Assembly: GCA_030220185.1 (NCBI GenBank)
Contig: JASPKZ010003845.1
Coordinates: 2,303,501-2,367,500, forward strand
Source of the DNA: Diploptera punctata
Lineage: Eukaryota > Arthropoda > Insecta > Blattodea > Blaberidae
DNA: 64,000 nt
Direction of reading: 5' to 3'
A model generated the notes under the pieces. That model saw only the letters and a list, made by a program, of their open reading frames with translations. It searched no databases and had not been told where the DNA came from. A program made the position numbers and the translations under genes. Positions 12,584 to 23,945 of the stretch are shown here, in pieces (positions within the stretch are counted from its first letter, which is position 1; each line of letters begins with the position of its first letter).

Positions 12584-13937
12584 TAGAGCCCGGATTTGTA
12601 TGCAAAATAAAGTACTAAATATGCATGCAAATATGCATGAAAAATGTAGAAAATATGCACCCTAAATATGCAAAAACAGATTGTAATAAAATCAAATAAA
12701 TTATTTGCTTTGTGGGTAATCTTACCTTATTCCTGGATGTTACAGTAGATAAGGAAGGTTTTCATGTATGAAGCTCCTTCGTCTTATGACAGATCATGGG
12801 GATTCCCTAGTTTCGTTCCTAATCTGAATTGCGTAATATTATTTCTCAAGGCCCACGGGCATTCCCCTCTTACACATATGTAAATATACATGTTACGCTT
12901 ATATCCAATTGATTGCAGAGACTTTATTAATTTAAAAAAATTAAATAATAATTAATTAATTACTTATAATTAGCTTAAGGGAAAATTGTAATTTAACATC
13001 ACATTTAGGAATAAAATATGTATTTATTTTTAATGTATGCTGACGATGTGGTTAATATTCAAGAAAATGAAAATAACGTGCAGTACTCTTTACATCAATT
13101 AAATCAGTTATGTCAAGAATATAATTTCAACATATCAAAAGAAAAAACAAAAATAATAGCATTTTGAGGAAACCATCATATAACATCAAAAATCGTAATA
13201 GACAACAAACCTCTGGAACAAGTAACAAATTTTAATTATTTGGGTTGTAATGTTACTATAAACACAAAAACTGAAAGAGACATACATATGAAACTGTCGA
13301 AATTTCAAATGATATGCGGAACTATACATAAAACATTAAAGAATAAAACAAGAAGAGATACTAGATTGAAGTTTTATAAAACATTGGCAGTTCCTGCATT
13401 ATTTTATGGGAGCGAAACTTGGGTAATGACCAAAAAAATTGCAAAGTAGAATACAAAGCACAGAAATGAACTTCCTTAGAAGAACAAAAGGCTGCACAAG
13501 ATTGGATCGGATAAGGAATGAAGATATAAGAACAGAGTTAAATATATATCCATTGGATGAGAAAATCAGAGAATATAGAGAGAAATGGTGTACACATGTG
13601 GAAAGAATGAATGTATCAAGATTACCAAGAGCAGCATTCAACTACAAGCCAAGAGGTTTAAGGAATGTAGGAAGGCCAGTGAAAAGATGGACAGAACAAC
13701 TGTGAGGCGGAACAGACAATTTGCCTAGCCCGTGAAGTGAAGAAAAAGATGAAGAAGAAGAAATGTATTTATGCATTAAAATCTAAAATAAGCATTTTCC
13801 CTCGGAATAAGCATTTCTATGCATTATCAAATACCGCTTAAATTGTCTGTGAAGGGCCACTTAACATGTAAATCATTTCTGCATACTTTTTAATGCGTAA
13901 AACAAAACATGTATTTCGCATACAAATCCAGGCTCTA
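12584..13937. mobile_element. Non-autonomous hAT with imperfect 8-bp TSD
   Basis: Starts TAGAGCCCGGATTTGTATGC and ends with its reverse complement at one mismatch. The flanks are ATCATCAA and ATCATCAC (7 of 8), a hAT-size duplication. The internal sequence is rich in ATGCAT motifs and has no transposase. A 5'-truncated LINE sits inside at 13028-13762. The same termini (TAGRGCCCGGATT) bound the coding hAT at 51588-54075, which probably supplied the transposase. Confidence 0.8.
13028..13762 (+). pseudogene. (GAA)-tailed LINE inserted in hAT, 10-bp TSD
   Basis: 5'-truncated LINE copy beginning at the polymerase motif MYADDVVNIQENENN and running through NFNYLGCNVTINTKTERD, KFYKTLAVPALFYGSETW and, after frameshifts, SRLPRAAFNYKPRG and RNVGRPVKRWTEQL. 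The tail is GAAGAAGAAGA. The 10-mer ATGTATTTAT occurs at 13018-13027 and 13763-13772, a perfect target duplication. A close relative lies at 48432-49010 on the other strand. Confidence 0.85.
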
Positions 13938-14095
13938 ATCATCACTTATCATATATCATCGAGGCAGCGTGACTCCGCCTTGCAGACGCCCCAACCTCGG
14001 AAGTGGGTTAAAATAACGCCAATGCCAGGAGAGATAACCATAAATGTCGTAATGACAACCTGGTGGCACTGAATATGTAAATGTTCTAAAATCCA
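13938..14095 (+). mobile_element. SINE right part (family F tail module)
   Basis: Completes the SINE interrupted by the hAT. It contains GTGACTCCGCCTTGCAGACG, AACGCCAATGCCAGGAGAG and ACCTGGTGGCA, the 3' module shared with 18510-18800, 43060-43135 and 46200-46424. Confidence 0.65.
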
Positions 14096-14189
14096 TCCAA
14101 ATATTGAATTCTGAAATATCGTCTCTGATAAAGGTTAGTCTCTATATAGAAAGCGTTATCAGGGGCCAATGGTAATTGATATATTTCTC

Positions 14190-14291
14190 TGACGTCATAG
14201 GATTGTGTTAGGTCAGCGTCAGAAGAGAACAGAGAACAGCTGGGTACAGAGAGTTAGAAAGAGACAGAATAAAGTTTGGTTGCCTAGCAAC
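14190..14291. promoter_or_regulatory. Candidate regulatory cluster: CRE plus RFX X-box
   Basis: TGACGTCAT at 14190-14198 is a consensus cAMP-response element. GTTGCCTAGCAAC at 14279-14291 is a perfect RFX-type palindrome. An ATG in good context (GCCATGG) follows at about 14304 but its frame closes after 17 codons. No gene was recognised downstream, so this may be chance or an old promoter. Confidence 0.3.
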
Positions 14292-14574
14292 TGAGCCGTG
14301 GCCATGGAGAAAATAACAGCAGATCACAGAAGAAAACGAAAATCACTTTTCCGATAAGAGTTAAACGTATTTTTTTATTTCGCTTATTTGTAGATGCTTT
14401 AACATCTAATCTAATATCACGTCTATACAAGAAATGGTGATGATAATAAAATGGGTGCTGGTAATGAGGAAAACTATATGGTAATAGGAAAAATTAGGAG
14501 AGCAAAAAAAAAAAAAAAAAAACCCCAGGTTGTTCGTCACCAGGATATGAATCTTTACGAATACGAGTCTCAAA

Positions 14575-14767
14575 TGCTGCTCCTTCCCAATGACATTCCT
14601 CACCCTTCCTTGTTTCAGCCACCCGACTCTAGAATTCCCTCCCCTCGTATATCAAAAAGTATAAAAAGAAACTCACTTCATATTTCCTTAGACAATATAA
14701 TATATAACCGTGTTCCATGTATACTTTTACTATTCCTTTATATATTATACTTCATTTACCAAGTCAT
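14575..14767 (+). pseudogene. CR1/Jockey-like LINE C-terminus
   Basis: Degraded end of a different LINE class: the run around SLFQPPDSRIPSPRISKSIK resembles the conserved LWNSLP...IR...S...FK segment at the end of CR1/Jockey reverse transcriptases. It continues after the SINE at 15105-15305. Confidence 0.45.
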
Positions 14768-14778
14768 TTACTTAATCT

Positions 14779-15104
14779 CCATCCATCCATAGTAATTCTG
14801 CCTGAAGGCAGGTCTTTCACTGCAATCATAGCATTTCCATGCTATGCTTTGCAGCTTTATTGGGGAATTGTAGGTATGGTAGCTTCCCATTGCTTTCCAC
14901 ACCGGCGAAGGATGATAATGATAAGGATGATGGCCATATGATTTCGGGGACCGTTTGAGCCTTAAAGTTTTCCTGACATTTGTCTTACAGGTGAGGAAAA
15001 ACCCCGATAAAAACCTTACCCAGAAAAACTGCCCCGACCGGGGATCGAACCCGGGCCCTCTGCGTGTCAAGGCAACACGCTACCTGGAGACCACAGCGGT
15101 GGAC
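14779..15104 (-). mobile_element. SINE family A, full length, 11-bp TSD
   Basis: A 326-bp SINE on the minus strand. The tRNA-like head GTCCACCGCTGTGGTC carries the B-box GGTTCGATCCC. The body has CACCTGTAAGACAAATGTCA and a (CAT)-rich stretch, and the 3' module GAAAGACCTGCCTTC ends in ACTATGGATGGATGG. TTACTTAATCT flanks it at 14768-14778 and 15105-15115. It is the reference copy for the family in this window. Confidence 0.88.
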
Positions 15105-15115
15105 TTACTTAATCT

Positions 15116-15305
15116 AATTATAGGGTTTTTTTTTCCTTCCCTTCCCAACTTTATATTGTGTAGTCTATATCTATTACGTATCATTAATCAACATATAGAT
15201 AATTCATCATTCTTATTGTATGTATAATTTAACCCTGGTGAAGTGGAAGAGAAGACCGTAAGGTCTTAACTCCATCAGGTAAAATAAATAAATAAATAAA
15301 TAAAT
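15116..15305 (+). mobile_element. LINE 3' UTR with hairpin and (AAAT)n tail
   Basis: Continuation of the CR1/Jockey-like copy. GAAGACCGTAAGGTCTT forms a perfect stem-loop, CTGGTGAAGT pairs loosely with CTCCATCAG, and the element ends in TAAA repeats. A 3' hairpin next to a short repeat is typical of LINE recognition ends. Confidence 0.55.
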
Positions 15306-16050
15306 CCATTCTAACACATTTTTTTGCCATTATTTCATTCTCCACCCGTTTTTCGTAATTATACAAATTTAAATATGCTTTAACAACTAATGTCATACCT
15401 GATCTATTTATTTGATGATACTATGAAAGGTTGAAATTCCATCCCATGCAACTTCCACGACTAAACAAACCAGAAACACAGGTTCAATGGCACGGAGGTT
15501 TCAACCCAGGACTTTCCGAATGAGAGTTTTAAGCGAATTCACTCAGATGTCTTTTCTTAAGGGTGCTTACGGCTGTGGTCTCTTTCTTACTAAGGTATTA
15601 CGTGGAAAATTTTGCTCGGAGCTCTAATTTAACCTAAGGATCTGTTACGAGTCCGAACATTTTCAGATTCAAGACCCACAGTTTTAATTACCGTGGATTT
15701 TTATATCCTAAAATAGGTTAACTCAGCTGAATCGGTACACTTTCAAATTGTGTTCTCTCTACTGAAGTCTAAGACTAGCAGCTAAAGCTCTGGCATTGTC
15801 GACTAACTTCTGTACTTCGTGTAACAAAACCAATTGTATAACATTTTGGTTCTCGTTTGGTTATCTGAAGATTCACAACAAAGAATTGATGTTTCATGTA
15901 AGTGAAAGAAGAATAGCTTCTACATTTAATATTTTATAGGTACGTTAGTGAAATAGAATACGATATCCATGGAATGCAAATTAAAGCTTGGAAAATAATG
16001 AAATATTTAAATAAATCTGAAAAGACAGAGCGGAATTAAATAATATATCA
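15306..16050. other. No gene recognised; family G fragment
   Basis: AT-rich. A diverged family G block is seen at about 15600-15745. Nothing coding. Confidence 0.4.
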
Positions 16051-16059
16051 GAAGATGAA

Positions 16060-17660
16060 TGGATTTTAAAGCGTTCTGGTCTGATCAGACCCCAATAGAC
16101 ATAATCAAGAAAATTATAGTGTCACAAATATAGACCTCATTACAATTGAAAAATTTAATGACATTTTGGAGACTTTTAAAAACAGAAAAACTCCAAGAAA
16201 ATATGAAATTAATGTCGAATTAATGAAATATGCATCAGATTAAAACAAGAATATATGATATATTTAATATATGCTGGTACACTTTACAAATCCCTCAAGA
16301 ATGGAATATAGCAGTAGTGAAACCAATATTTAAGAAAGGAAATAGGAAAGATTTAAATAATTACAGGGGTATATGTCTATTGAATACATCATATAAACAT
16401 TTTGCAAAAATAATAACGAGAAGATTAAACGAATTAACAGAGGTATTGTGAATGAGAATCAAAATGGATTTAGAAAAGGACGATTATGTGCGGATTGTTT
16501 ATTATATTGAAACAATTAATTCAAAAAAGAGGAGAATTTAATTTGGAAACGCATGTTGTTTGTGGACTATATTAAAGCGAACGATAATGTATTAAGAGGA
16601 AAACTCTGGACAATAATGTTGGGAAAAGGATACCCAAAACATTTGATAAATATGATTAAAACAATGTATAAAGATACAGCAATTGCTGTAGACAATGGTA
16701 ATCCCACTAATTTCAAAATAGAAAAAATAAATTTAGGAGTAAGACAGGGCTATCGTCTCTCGCCAACTTTACTCAATATATATTTGGACGCAGCTGTCAT
16801 AGAATGGCAAACACAACTAAGTAAACATTTTAAACTAGGAACCACCAGTGTAGACACAATTATGTTTGCAGATGATCAGGTCATATGTGCAGAATCAGAA
16901 AATCAATTACGAAAAGCCACACTATTGCTCAATAAAACCATGGAGAAATATAATCTCAAGATTTCAACGAAGAAAACAAAAACAATGGCCTTTCGGGGAA
17001 AATATGCAGTTCGATCGAAAATAGTTTTGAACCATGAAATTATCGAATAAGTACAGAGTTATAAATATTTGGGATGTCACATATCTTACAATTGGGAAAA
17101 TGACATAAATGAAGAAATTATAAATTTCAAAGCATGTATGGGGAAAGGCTTCTATGAAAGAATGCTCAAAAAAATGAAAGAAAGAAAAATACTTCTGAAA
17201 TAATAAATAGAATTATTCCTCATCGTAATCCTTTTGTATTAAAAGAACACTACAAACAAAAAACAACAGAAAAAACAATGCTAAAGTTTTATAAAGTAAT
17301 GCCAGTTCCCATTGTGGCATATGGATCAGAAAATTGGGCCATGAATAGATCAGACAGAAGATTACTAGAAACGTCACAGTTGAAGTTCCTCAGATAGGTT
17401 GCAGGAGTACTCTAAAATAACATATTCATAATGAAATAATAAAGCAAGAACTCAAAATTTTTAATCTAAATGAAAAAAAAATACAAAGCTACAAACAAAC
17501 AAAAATGGCATGAACATATTCTCTTCTATGCTAAAAAACAAGCACTGTTGTACCAGCCTCAAGGCTATAGAGATGTGGGACGTCCTAGAATACGATGGGA
17601 TGTTGAATTCTGAGAGCGGAACAGGCCGAGGTCCTACCATGAAGATGATGATGATTTAAT
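16060..17660 (+). pseudogene. (GAT)-tailed LINE, most of the reverse transcriptase
   Basis: The longest relic of this LINE class in the window. In order: PQEWNIAVVKPIFKKGNR and NNYRGICLLNTSYK (fingers), NGFRKGR, LFVDYIKANDNV (motif A, degraded), GVRQGYRLSPTLLNIYLD (motif B), IMFADDQVICAES (motif C), KISTKKTKTMAF and SYKYLGCHIS. It then decays to a WHEHI.../GRPRIRWDVEF end and the terminal GATGATGATGAT. Several frameshifts and stops split it (for example near 16450, 17048 and 17200). The endonuclease end is missing. Confidence 0.82.
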
Positions 17661-17904
17661 ATTTTCGTGTTTTATCATGCGTGTTTCTTATTAACTAATG
17701 GTCCGATTACGAATTAATTGTTGCTAAATTATTAAGTATTTATCCCCTCAGAGATTGCGATAATTCCCTATTTGTCGACAACGGTTTAAGTGTTGCAAAC
17801 CTATGAAAATTTAAACAGCATATTTCGGGTGAATAGCGACACTAATTTTCGGCTGAATAGGGACAGCGCATTTAACTAATTTATTTGTAACTATTGCATT
17901 GCAG

Positions 17905-18230
17905 ATGTGTAATTCTAAACAGAGTTGGACAGAAGTTGATGTGCATAGAGCTATTAAAGCACTCTATCAGAGGAGGTGATTGTACCATGCGGCAGTTATT
18001 TGGGGTACCTCGTTCGTGTCCTCACCGTCACTGTAACAGTGCTAAAAAAAGCAGTTGATTCAAAGAATTCTTACATTGCCTGCACGTGAATTTGAATTAG
18101 ATTTCAACAATGTAAGGAAGGCAGCTTTTTGATTCGCGGAGAGAAAAATGCAATAAGCTCAAATTTATCGTCGCCAGAACCTGAAAAAGAAGTAGAGAAT
18201 TATTATGGTAACGATTAGGTAAAGGATTTT
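17905..18230 (+). pseudogene. psq/pogo-type HTH transposase N-terminus remnant
   Basis: MCNSKQSWTEVDVHRAIKAL, then after a one-base shift RQLFGVPRS, resembles the W-x-x-x-D-x-x-x-A-I...FGVP-S pattern of pipsqueak-class DNA-binding domains in pogo-like transposases. The rest is broken. Assigned by pattern only. Confidence 0.45.
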
Positions 18231-18509
18231 GAGGTGCGGCACCTTTCCAAAAATATAGCTGTTTTTATACCAATAATTCAATATAAGTATGTGGAGGAAA
18301 GACATGAAGCGAAATGAACACAATTTGTTGCACATTTTCGTGAGATTACTATATTTCGCCCCTTTTTTCTTGTTTTTTTATGCTTCAGCACATTTTCCTC
18401 CATTCTTGTCCGCGTTTTTAAATTCTTCTTGAACAGCTTTTTTAAAATCTCAATCAGAAGTCAACAATATTAAATAAATATTAAAATACATTTTTTCTTC
18501 AATGCCCCA

Positions 18510-18800
18510 GGTTTGTCACTTCGACATTTCTGGTGTTCTCTCCTGGCATTGGCTTAACTGTAATCCACTTCTGAAGTTGGGGCGCTTAGAAGGCGGAGTT
18601 ACATTACCCCGATGATATGACGTGTGATAAATGATAATGAAGCTCCAGGAGAGTTCTTAACCTAAACTTAACCTAAATTCCAGCCATTGGCAATCACAGG
18701 AATGATTTCCTTTAAGGAAAAATTCCTATGGTTTGAACGGGAATCGAATCCCAGACCTCATGAACAGTAGTAAGAAATGCTGACCACTAGCCCAGGAGGC
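18510..18800 (-). mobile_element. SINE family F (tRNA-headed)
   Basis: Minus-strand SINE. The head carries GGGCTAGTGGTCAGC and B-box GATTCGATTCC, then a mid region, then the 3' module ACTCCGCCTTCTAAGCGCCC...CCAATGCCAGGAGAG. The same 3' module follows other heads at 12.4-14.1, 43.06 and 46.2 kb. Confidence 0.6.
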
Positions 18801-19435
18801 TGGTCAATATTAATTTATGTAATTTATACCCCAGAAATAATGACCAATCTGCAGTGTGAAGTCAACAATAGTAGCCTGAGTAATACATATTAAAATATGA
18901 TTTTTGCGCGATAGTGTGTTTTGTCGTACTTACAGCAATGGCGACCATGACTGAAAGTTCAACTTCCTACATTTCGGGATTGCCAACCTCAATAACTATA
19001 CTGTAATATTACATTTACACCCACGTGTGGGAAGTAAAACCACTGCCCTCTACATATACTACGTACAATGTATATACAAAAAATATCCAAAAGGTAGTGT
19101 CAACATACATTATACGAAACAAATCACTGCATTTTAAATGAACTGAACTTTATTTGAAAGAACAGAAAACAATAAATACGTACTTGCGGCCATTTTGTCA
19201 ATAATTTATTTCATGGCCTCCTGTACTTTCAACTAATAAAAATTGCCCACACTGTTAACGTTAGTCAGTTGTTTATAATAAACGCAAATATTTCCAACAA
19301 AGATGTTATTATTTTACTGTTATTTATTATTTTGAAAACACAATCGCGCAAAAAATAATGCACGTTTGTGAAGTGTTTTACATAATCTCGGAAATTAAAA
19401 ACCGAGCGATGGCGAGGTTTTTAAAATTTTCCTCC

Positions 19436-19952
19436 ATTCTGTAGAAACCACTTCCCAACCTCACTTTCGTAATATACTATTTATGTAAACCACCAGTAAT
19501 TTATATCTCAGCAACAATGACCAATCTGCAGCTGTGAAGTCAAATTTAAATTTCAATAGTATTGCTGTAACAGTTTAAAATATGTACAATTAATACTGGC
19601 AATAATTTAACAGTTTTCTATCTACCGACTTGTTGTTGGCTGTGTTTTACTAGTCTGAACCATAACATATTTTTTATTAGTTATTACTAATTAGTTATTA
19701 CTAATAACTAATAAAAAATATGTTATGGTTCAGACTAGTAAAACACAGCCAACAACAAGTCGGTAGATAGAAAACTGTTAAATTATTGCCAGTATTAATT
19801 GTACATATTTTAAACTGTTACAGCAATACTATTGAAATTTAAATTTGACTTCACAGCTGCAGATTGGTCATTGTTGCTGAGATATAAATTACTGGTGGTT
19901 TACATAAATAGTATATTACGAAAGTGAGGTTGGGAAGTGGTTTCTACAGAAT
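19436..19952. repeat. 517-bp near-perfect palindrome
   Basis: Arms of about 250 bp are reverse complements with almost no mismatch around a centre near 19694 (a short TA-rich loop). The left arm begins ATTCTGTAGAAACCACTTCC and the right arm ends with its reverse complement. A diverged single copy of the arm's AATGACCAATCTGCAG segment lies at about 18838-18870. It would fold into a 250-bp hairpin if transcribed. Confidence 0.9.
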
Positions 19953-20884
19953 AACTTATTACAACTGGGGTTTCACAACAATAACATGGCGAATGTTAAT
20001 AAAGATAACTTGTATGTACTTTCAGAAGAATTCAAAACGCAATTTATCGAAACTGATCGCATCATTCTTCGATGTTCCATCTGCGAAGTAAATATTGCAA
20101 TAAACTAAATAAGTATGAATTGCTTCTTATGGACTCTATAAAGAAGAACAATTTGGTGCAAAATGAATATGCATATTATGTAAACTGAGTTCATGTAACT
20201 GGGGGCCCTTTTTACGACCAAAATTTGCACCTTAAAATCCTTTCCCTAGTAATGATGATACTGGAAAGCCGGAACAGAATAACAATATGCGTGGGTTTTG
20301 TTTATAAAATATAGTTATCCCATTTCATCGCAACTGGGAGAATGCATCTGGTGTCATAGTAATGGACGTGAATGGTGTCAAGAAATAAAGCTTCATATAT
20401 GATAGTTTACAGAGAAAATTAGGTTATAAAATTGTGTTTAAAATTTATGAGAAATACATATTTTAACGAAGGAAGTCATTTGAAAACTGTCCCGATTCAC
20501 CCTAACATTTTGGATGAATAGGAACATGTAGTACTGGAATATAAATGTCAATAATTCTTTATGATTTGATTGATGAAACTATAACTGGTACAAAATGTTG
20601 ATCAAGGATTATATTAAATCATGTTGTACAAAACATATATTTTACTGATAATGAAATTGATATTACAGATTTTCTTATTTTTGTCCCGATTCACCCGAAC
20701 TTATCCTATCCATCAACCTTGACCGGATTTGTGCCCGCGAATCTATGAGCCACAGGTAAGGAAGTTAACTCCTAGACCACAAATGTAGATGTTTTATTAT
20801 TAATTAAAATTCGCATTATTGGGCCTCTTGGCCTCTTCTGACATCAGAAAGTTCTACTTTTAGCAATTCTATTCCCCATGTTGT

Positions 20885-20990
20885 AATAATAAGTTATTTT
20901 ATGAACCCGAAAATCTTCAGACTCGGGACCCTGGGCATAAAGTCCCTCCCCGGAGGACTTGTCACTTGCATCTTTTTCGCCATAAAAACG
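20885..20990. repeat. Family G repeat fragment
   Basis: AACCCGAAAATCTTCAGACT and AAAGTCCCTCCCCGGAGGAC match the block at 11160-11345. Confidence 0.45.
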
Positions 20991-21335
20991 CCTTAGTCGA
21001 GGGTTAAGACAAGATTCCTTGGCGCAGAGCTGGTTCGGTCTCCATGGGGGAAGAAATTTTCTCAAAGAATTTCGGCCAGTATGGGACCGGTTCCCATCCT
21101 GCATCGTTAGGCAATTGGGTAGCTACAATAAATAGCGGATCCAGATTGAGACGACCAGCTATAAGGCGGGGGGCCAGACATGCTGACCACATGCCACCCC
21201 TACACTGGCTGGATGATTGTCTACCTCTGTGATTGACACAGGTGGATGTAAGGCCAGCAGCCGGCTGGTAGGCCAAGGGTCTTCTAGACCTGTCGCGCCA
21301 TGGAGTTTTGGAGAAGATCCATTGATCCCACCCGG
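20991..21335 (+). mobile_element. SINE family C (tRNA-headed)
   Basis: The head reads TTAGTCGAGGGTTAAGACA then CTTGGCGCAGAGCT and a B-box-like GGTTCGGTCTCC. The body contains TTTCGGCCAGTATGGGACCG and ACTGGCTGGATGATTGTCTA, and the end is TAGGCCAAGGGTCTTC...CGCGCCATGGA. Other copies: 38815-38990, 47155-47505 (minus) and a stub at 50995-51065. Confidence 0.7.
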
Positions 21336-21410
21336 ATTGGAATCCAAAACCCTCGGGAAAAGAGGGAAGATACTTAATCTCTAGATCAGCGAGGCCAAAA
21401 ATATAGTTTT

Positions 21411-21578
21411 TAATAATAATCATCATCATCATCCGGTATCATGACAGCTGCCGCCGTCTTCCGGAAACCAAACGCCATTCCTCTCTTTCCATCCATTGAT
21501 CTTCCTCCAATCCTCTGATAATCATAGCCGCTTGAACACCTATCCAGGTTTGCTTTGGTCTTCCTTTCTTCTTCCTTT
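21411..21578 (-). pseudogene. LINE 3' end truncated at (AAT)n
   Basis: Minus-strand C-terminal tip: KGRPKQTWIGVQAAMI and EDQWMEREEWRLVSGRRRQ followed by a (GAT) tail. Its 5' boundary coincides with the (AAT)n tract. Confidence 0.75.
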
Positions 21579-21579
21579 C

Positions 21580-21654
<75 letters not shown>
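21579..21654. repeat. (AAT)n microsatellite
   Basis: About 76 bp of uninterrupted AAT units. Confidence 0.95.
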
Positions 21655-21655
<1 letters not shown>

Positions 21656-21726
21656 ATTTTAATTTCGGAATTTATCCACAATCCATTTGTAACGGTCTTG
21701 AATATCCTAATCTGTAAGTCCTTGTT

Positions 21727-21892
21727 TACCCAGTCCCCGAAATCATATGGCCATCATCATCCTTATCATTATCATCATCATAATCATCATTCTTCACCGG
21801 TGTGGAAAGGAACGGAAAGCTACCACACCTACAATTCCTTAGTAAAGCTGCAAAGCATATCATGCCTTCGGGCAGAATTACTATGGATGGAT
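21727..21892 (+). mobile_element. SINE family A, 3' half
   Basis: CCCCGAAATCATATGGCCAT through TCACCGGTGTGGAAAGGAAC to GGGCAGAATTACTATGG; the tRNA head is missing. Confidence 0.75.
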
Positions 21893-21994
21893 ACATTATA
21901 CGTATATATTATTATATAATATTAAATAAATTATTCTTATTATTATAAGAAAAAGAAAGATAGATCATCGGTTGATTAATGTCTTTGACAACGT

Positions 21995-22139
21995 CCGATT
22001 CCTAAAAGTCAATTTTGTCGGTCCATCCAATCTCGTGCTTGTAGATGTTTCTTCTTCATGTATAAATGTGTTCCCTGACTCCAGGAGGTTTCAGGTCTTC
22101 CTCTGCCTCGTCTTCCTTCAGATTTCCATTCCAAAACAC

Positions 22140-22140
<1 letters not shown>
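21995..22140 (-). pseudogene. LINE 3' tip truncated at (AAT)n
   Basis: Minus strand: VLEWKSEGRRGRGRPETSW and KHLQARDWMDRQN, a typical G-R-P-x-x-x-W LINE tail, starting exactly at the (AAT)n tract. Confidence 0.65.

Positions 22141-22192
<52 letters not shown>
22141..22192. repeat. (AAT)n microsatellite
   Basis: About 52 bp of AAT units, bounding the 5' side of a LINE tip. Confidence 0.95.
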
Positions 22193-22789
22193 TATGCACT
22201 GTTTATGGTTGACAACTGTCGTTTGTTAGTGGCAAACAACAATGAGGACAGAACGCACACACTTGTGAAACCGAATGTTCATGTTAAGAATGATAGGAAG
22301 AATATACTAAAATTCTATCGAACCCAATCTACTTGGTTCATGTATCACATTTAACCTCAGAGAAATTAGACTACTTCAGTAAGATAATGAATTACTGAAG
22401 TTCACAAGTCAAGCTTAAAATGACACCAATTATCACCAATTAACCGCTTTGAACAGAGTATGACCTCAGTTTGACCTCCGAGTGTTATTACTAACCAGGG
22501 ATCAAAATACACGATACAAAGTGATTTATCACTAACAGGCACGCTTAATCAACAATTACAATCGCGTGATTTGCAAGTCGTTTTCGTACACGAATAAAGA
22601 ATTTTTACTGTGATTAGCGAAACAGGTAAAATGTCGAATGCAGATGAATTACACCAAACAATTTTAAATGTTTGCAGAATCGTATTACACAAGTGGAGTG
22701 AGATGCATAAACTGATGTGTAATGTTTTGCCTAAATTCAGATGTCTGGTATAAAAATACACCTAAAGGAATTTGAATAAGGATTCGTAT
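22193..22789. other. Nothing recognised
   Basis: AT-rich, short frames only; no repeat matched within the window. Confidence 0.4.
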
Positions 22790-23229
22790 ACAATTCGGAG
22801 CTAAGTTCAGTTGTACTGTAAACAAACTTTCATAAGGTATTATTTATCCGACTCCGTCTATTGGGGAACCTTTTACCCGCCATATGACTGAACTGTGTTA
22901 CGAAACTGTCATCGATAGAAACATTGTCCTTGGTCAGCATCGTATTTTAAGGGAAATAAGACTGAATGCAAGGTAAGAAGGTACCAATAATAAGAAATCA
23001 CATTTCAACTAAACTTTACAACACGTGACATGACTTTTTAAATTCCTTCATAAACTCCTGCCAAATTGTATTCTTAGGTTTCCATTTTTCATATTATTTC
23101 CCAGCATTTACAATGCTCTTTACATGTTTTTTAACGATCACTATCCAATACTCGGTGTGCCCTGCTACACCTAAACGAATTACATGCGTTTTTATGTTTA
23201 GTTAAATAAGTAGAAAGAAAAACAATTAT

Positions 23230-23945
23230 AAATTTATATCGTAATTATCAATTTAGCGGTTTTTTGGTCGGGTTACAGGTAAATTGGCATGTTTACGTGT
23301 AATTCGATCGTTTTAGAGGTAGATTCATCGGTTTAAGGGCAATTTTATCGTTTTAGAGGTAGCTTGATCGGTTTACGGGTAGTTTCTCGTTTCAGAGGTA
23401 ATTTAATCGGTTTACTGGTAGTTTTCGTCTTTATAGAGGTAGTTTGAATAGCTTCTGGTAATTTGGTCGTTATAGAGGCAATTTCATCGATTTAGGGGTT
23501 GTTTGGTCGGGTCGGTTGGACTTTTTAGATTATGTTTCTGGGTTAGGTTAGGTATCGATTAGGTCATCTATCAGTCTGGTCAGGTCAGGTCAGGTCAGGC
23601 CAGGCCAGGTTAGGTTCGGTTCGGTTAGGTTGGTACAGGATAGGATAGGTTTATTTAGGTTCGGTTCGATTAGGTCCGGGTTAGGATAATGTTATGTCGG
23701 TTTGGCCAAGTTTAGGTCAGGTTTAGGTCCGGCTTTGGGTTCTAGTTCGGATTCGGGTTCAGTTTGGATTCGGGTTCAGTTTGGGTTCGGGTTCAGTTTG
23801 GGTTTCAGTTCTGATTTCAGTTTTTCTTTCAGTATTGGATTCGGGTATTTGGTTTTTTTTTTGTTTTGGATTCGGGTTTTGGTTCGGATTTCGATTTCGG
23901 GTTTGGGTTCGGGTCTGGATTCAGGTTAGGTTCAGGTTAGGCATA
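23230..23945. repeat. G/T-rich cryptic repeat with TTAGG-like units
   Basis: First ~300 bp: a degenerate ~30-bp repeat (TTAGAGGTA...TTTNATCGGTTTA). Then (GGTCA)n, GGTTAGGTTAGGT, GGTTCGGTTCGG and GGATTCGGGTTCAG units with strong strand asymmetry. TTAGG is the usual insect telomere unit, but here it is mixed with variants, so this is at best an old interstitial telomere-like tract. Apparent glycine/serine-rich frames here are artefacts. Confidence 0.7.

Larger units (their letters stand above)
17824..20699 (+). mobile_element. Candidate pogo-like DNA transposon relic
   Basis: TTCGGGTGAATAGCGAC at the left and GTCCCGATTCACCCGAA at the right are inverted ends 2.88 kb apart, and related boxes (GGCTGAATAGGGACAG, GTCCCGATTCACCCTAAC) repeat inside. 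Just within the left end is a psq/pogo-type helix-turn-helix remnant (17905-18130). The element has a SINE at 18510-18800 and a long palindrome at 19436-19952. The TSD is unclear, so the ends are provisional. Confidence 0.5.

Noticed and set aside
14768..15070. 100-codon minus-strand frame
   Set aside because: Lies entirely in a SINE-A with TSD; the same frame recurs at 39259-39489 and 42895-43131 only because the SINE does.
23702..23929. Gly/Ser-rich frame that looks like a structural protein
   Set aside because: Artefact of the GGTTCGGGTTCAG-type repeat; all three frames on this strand look repetitive.
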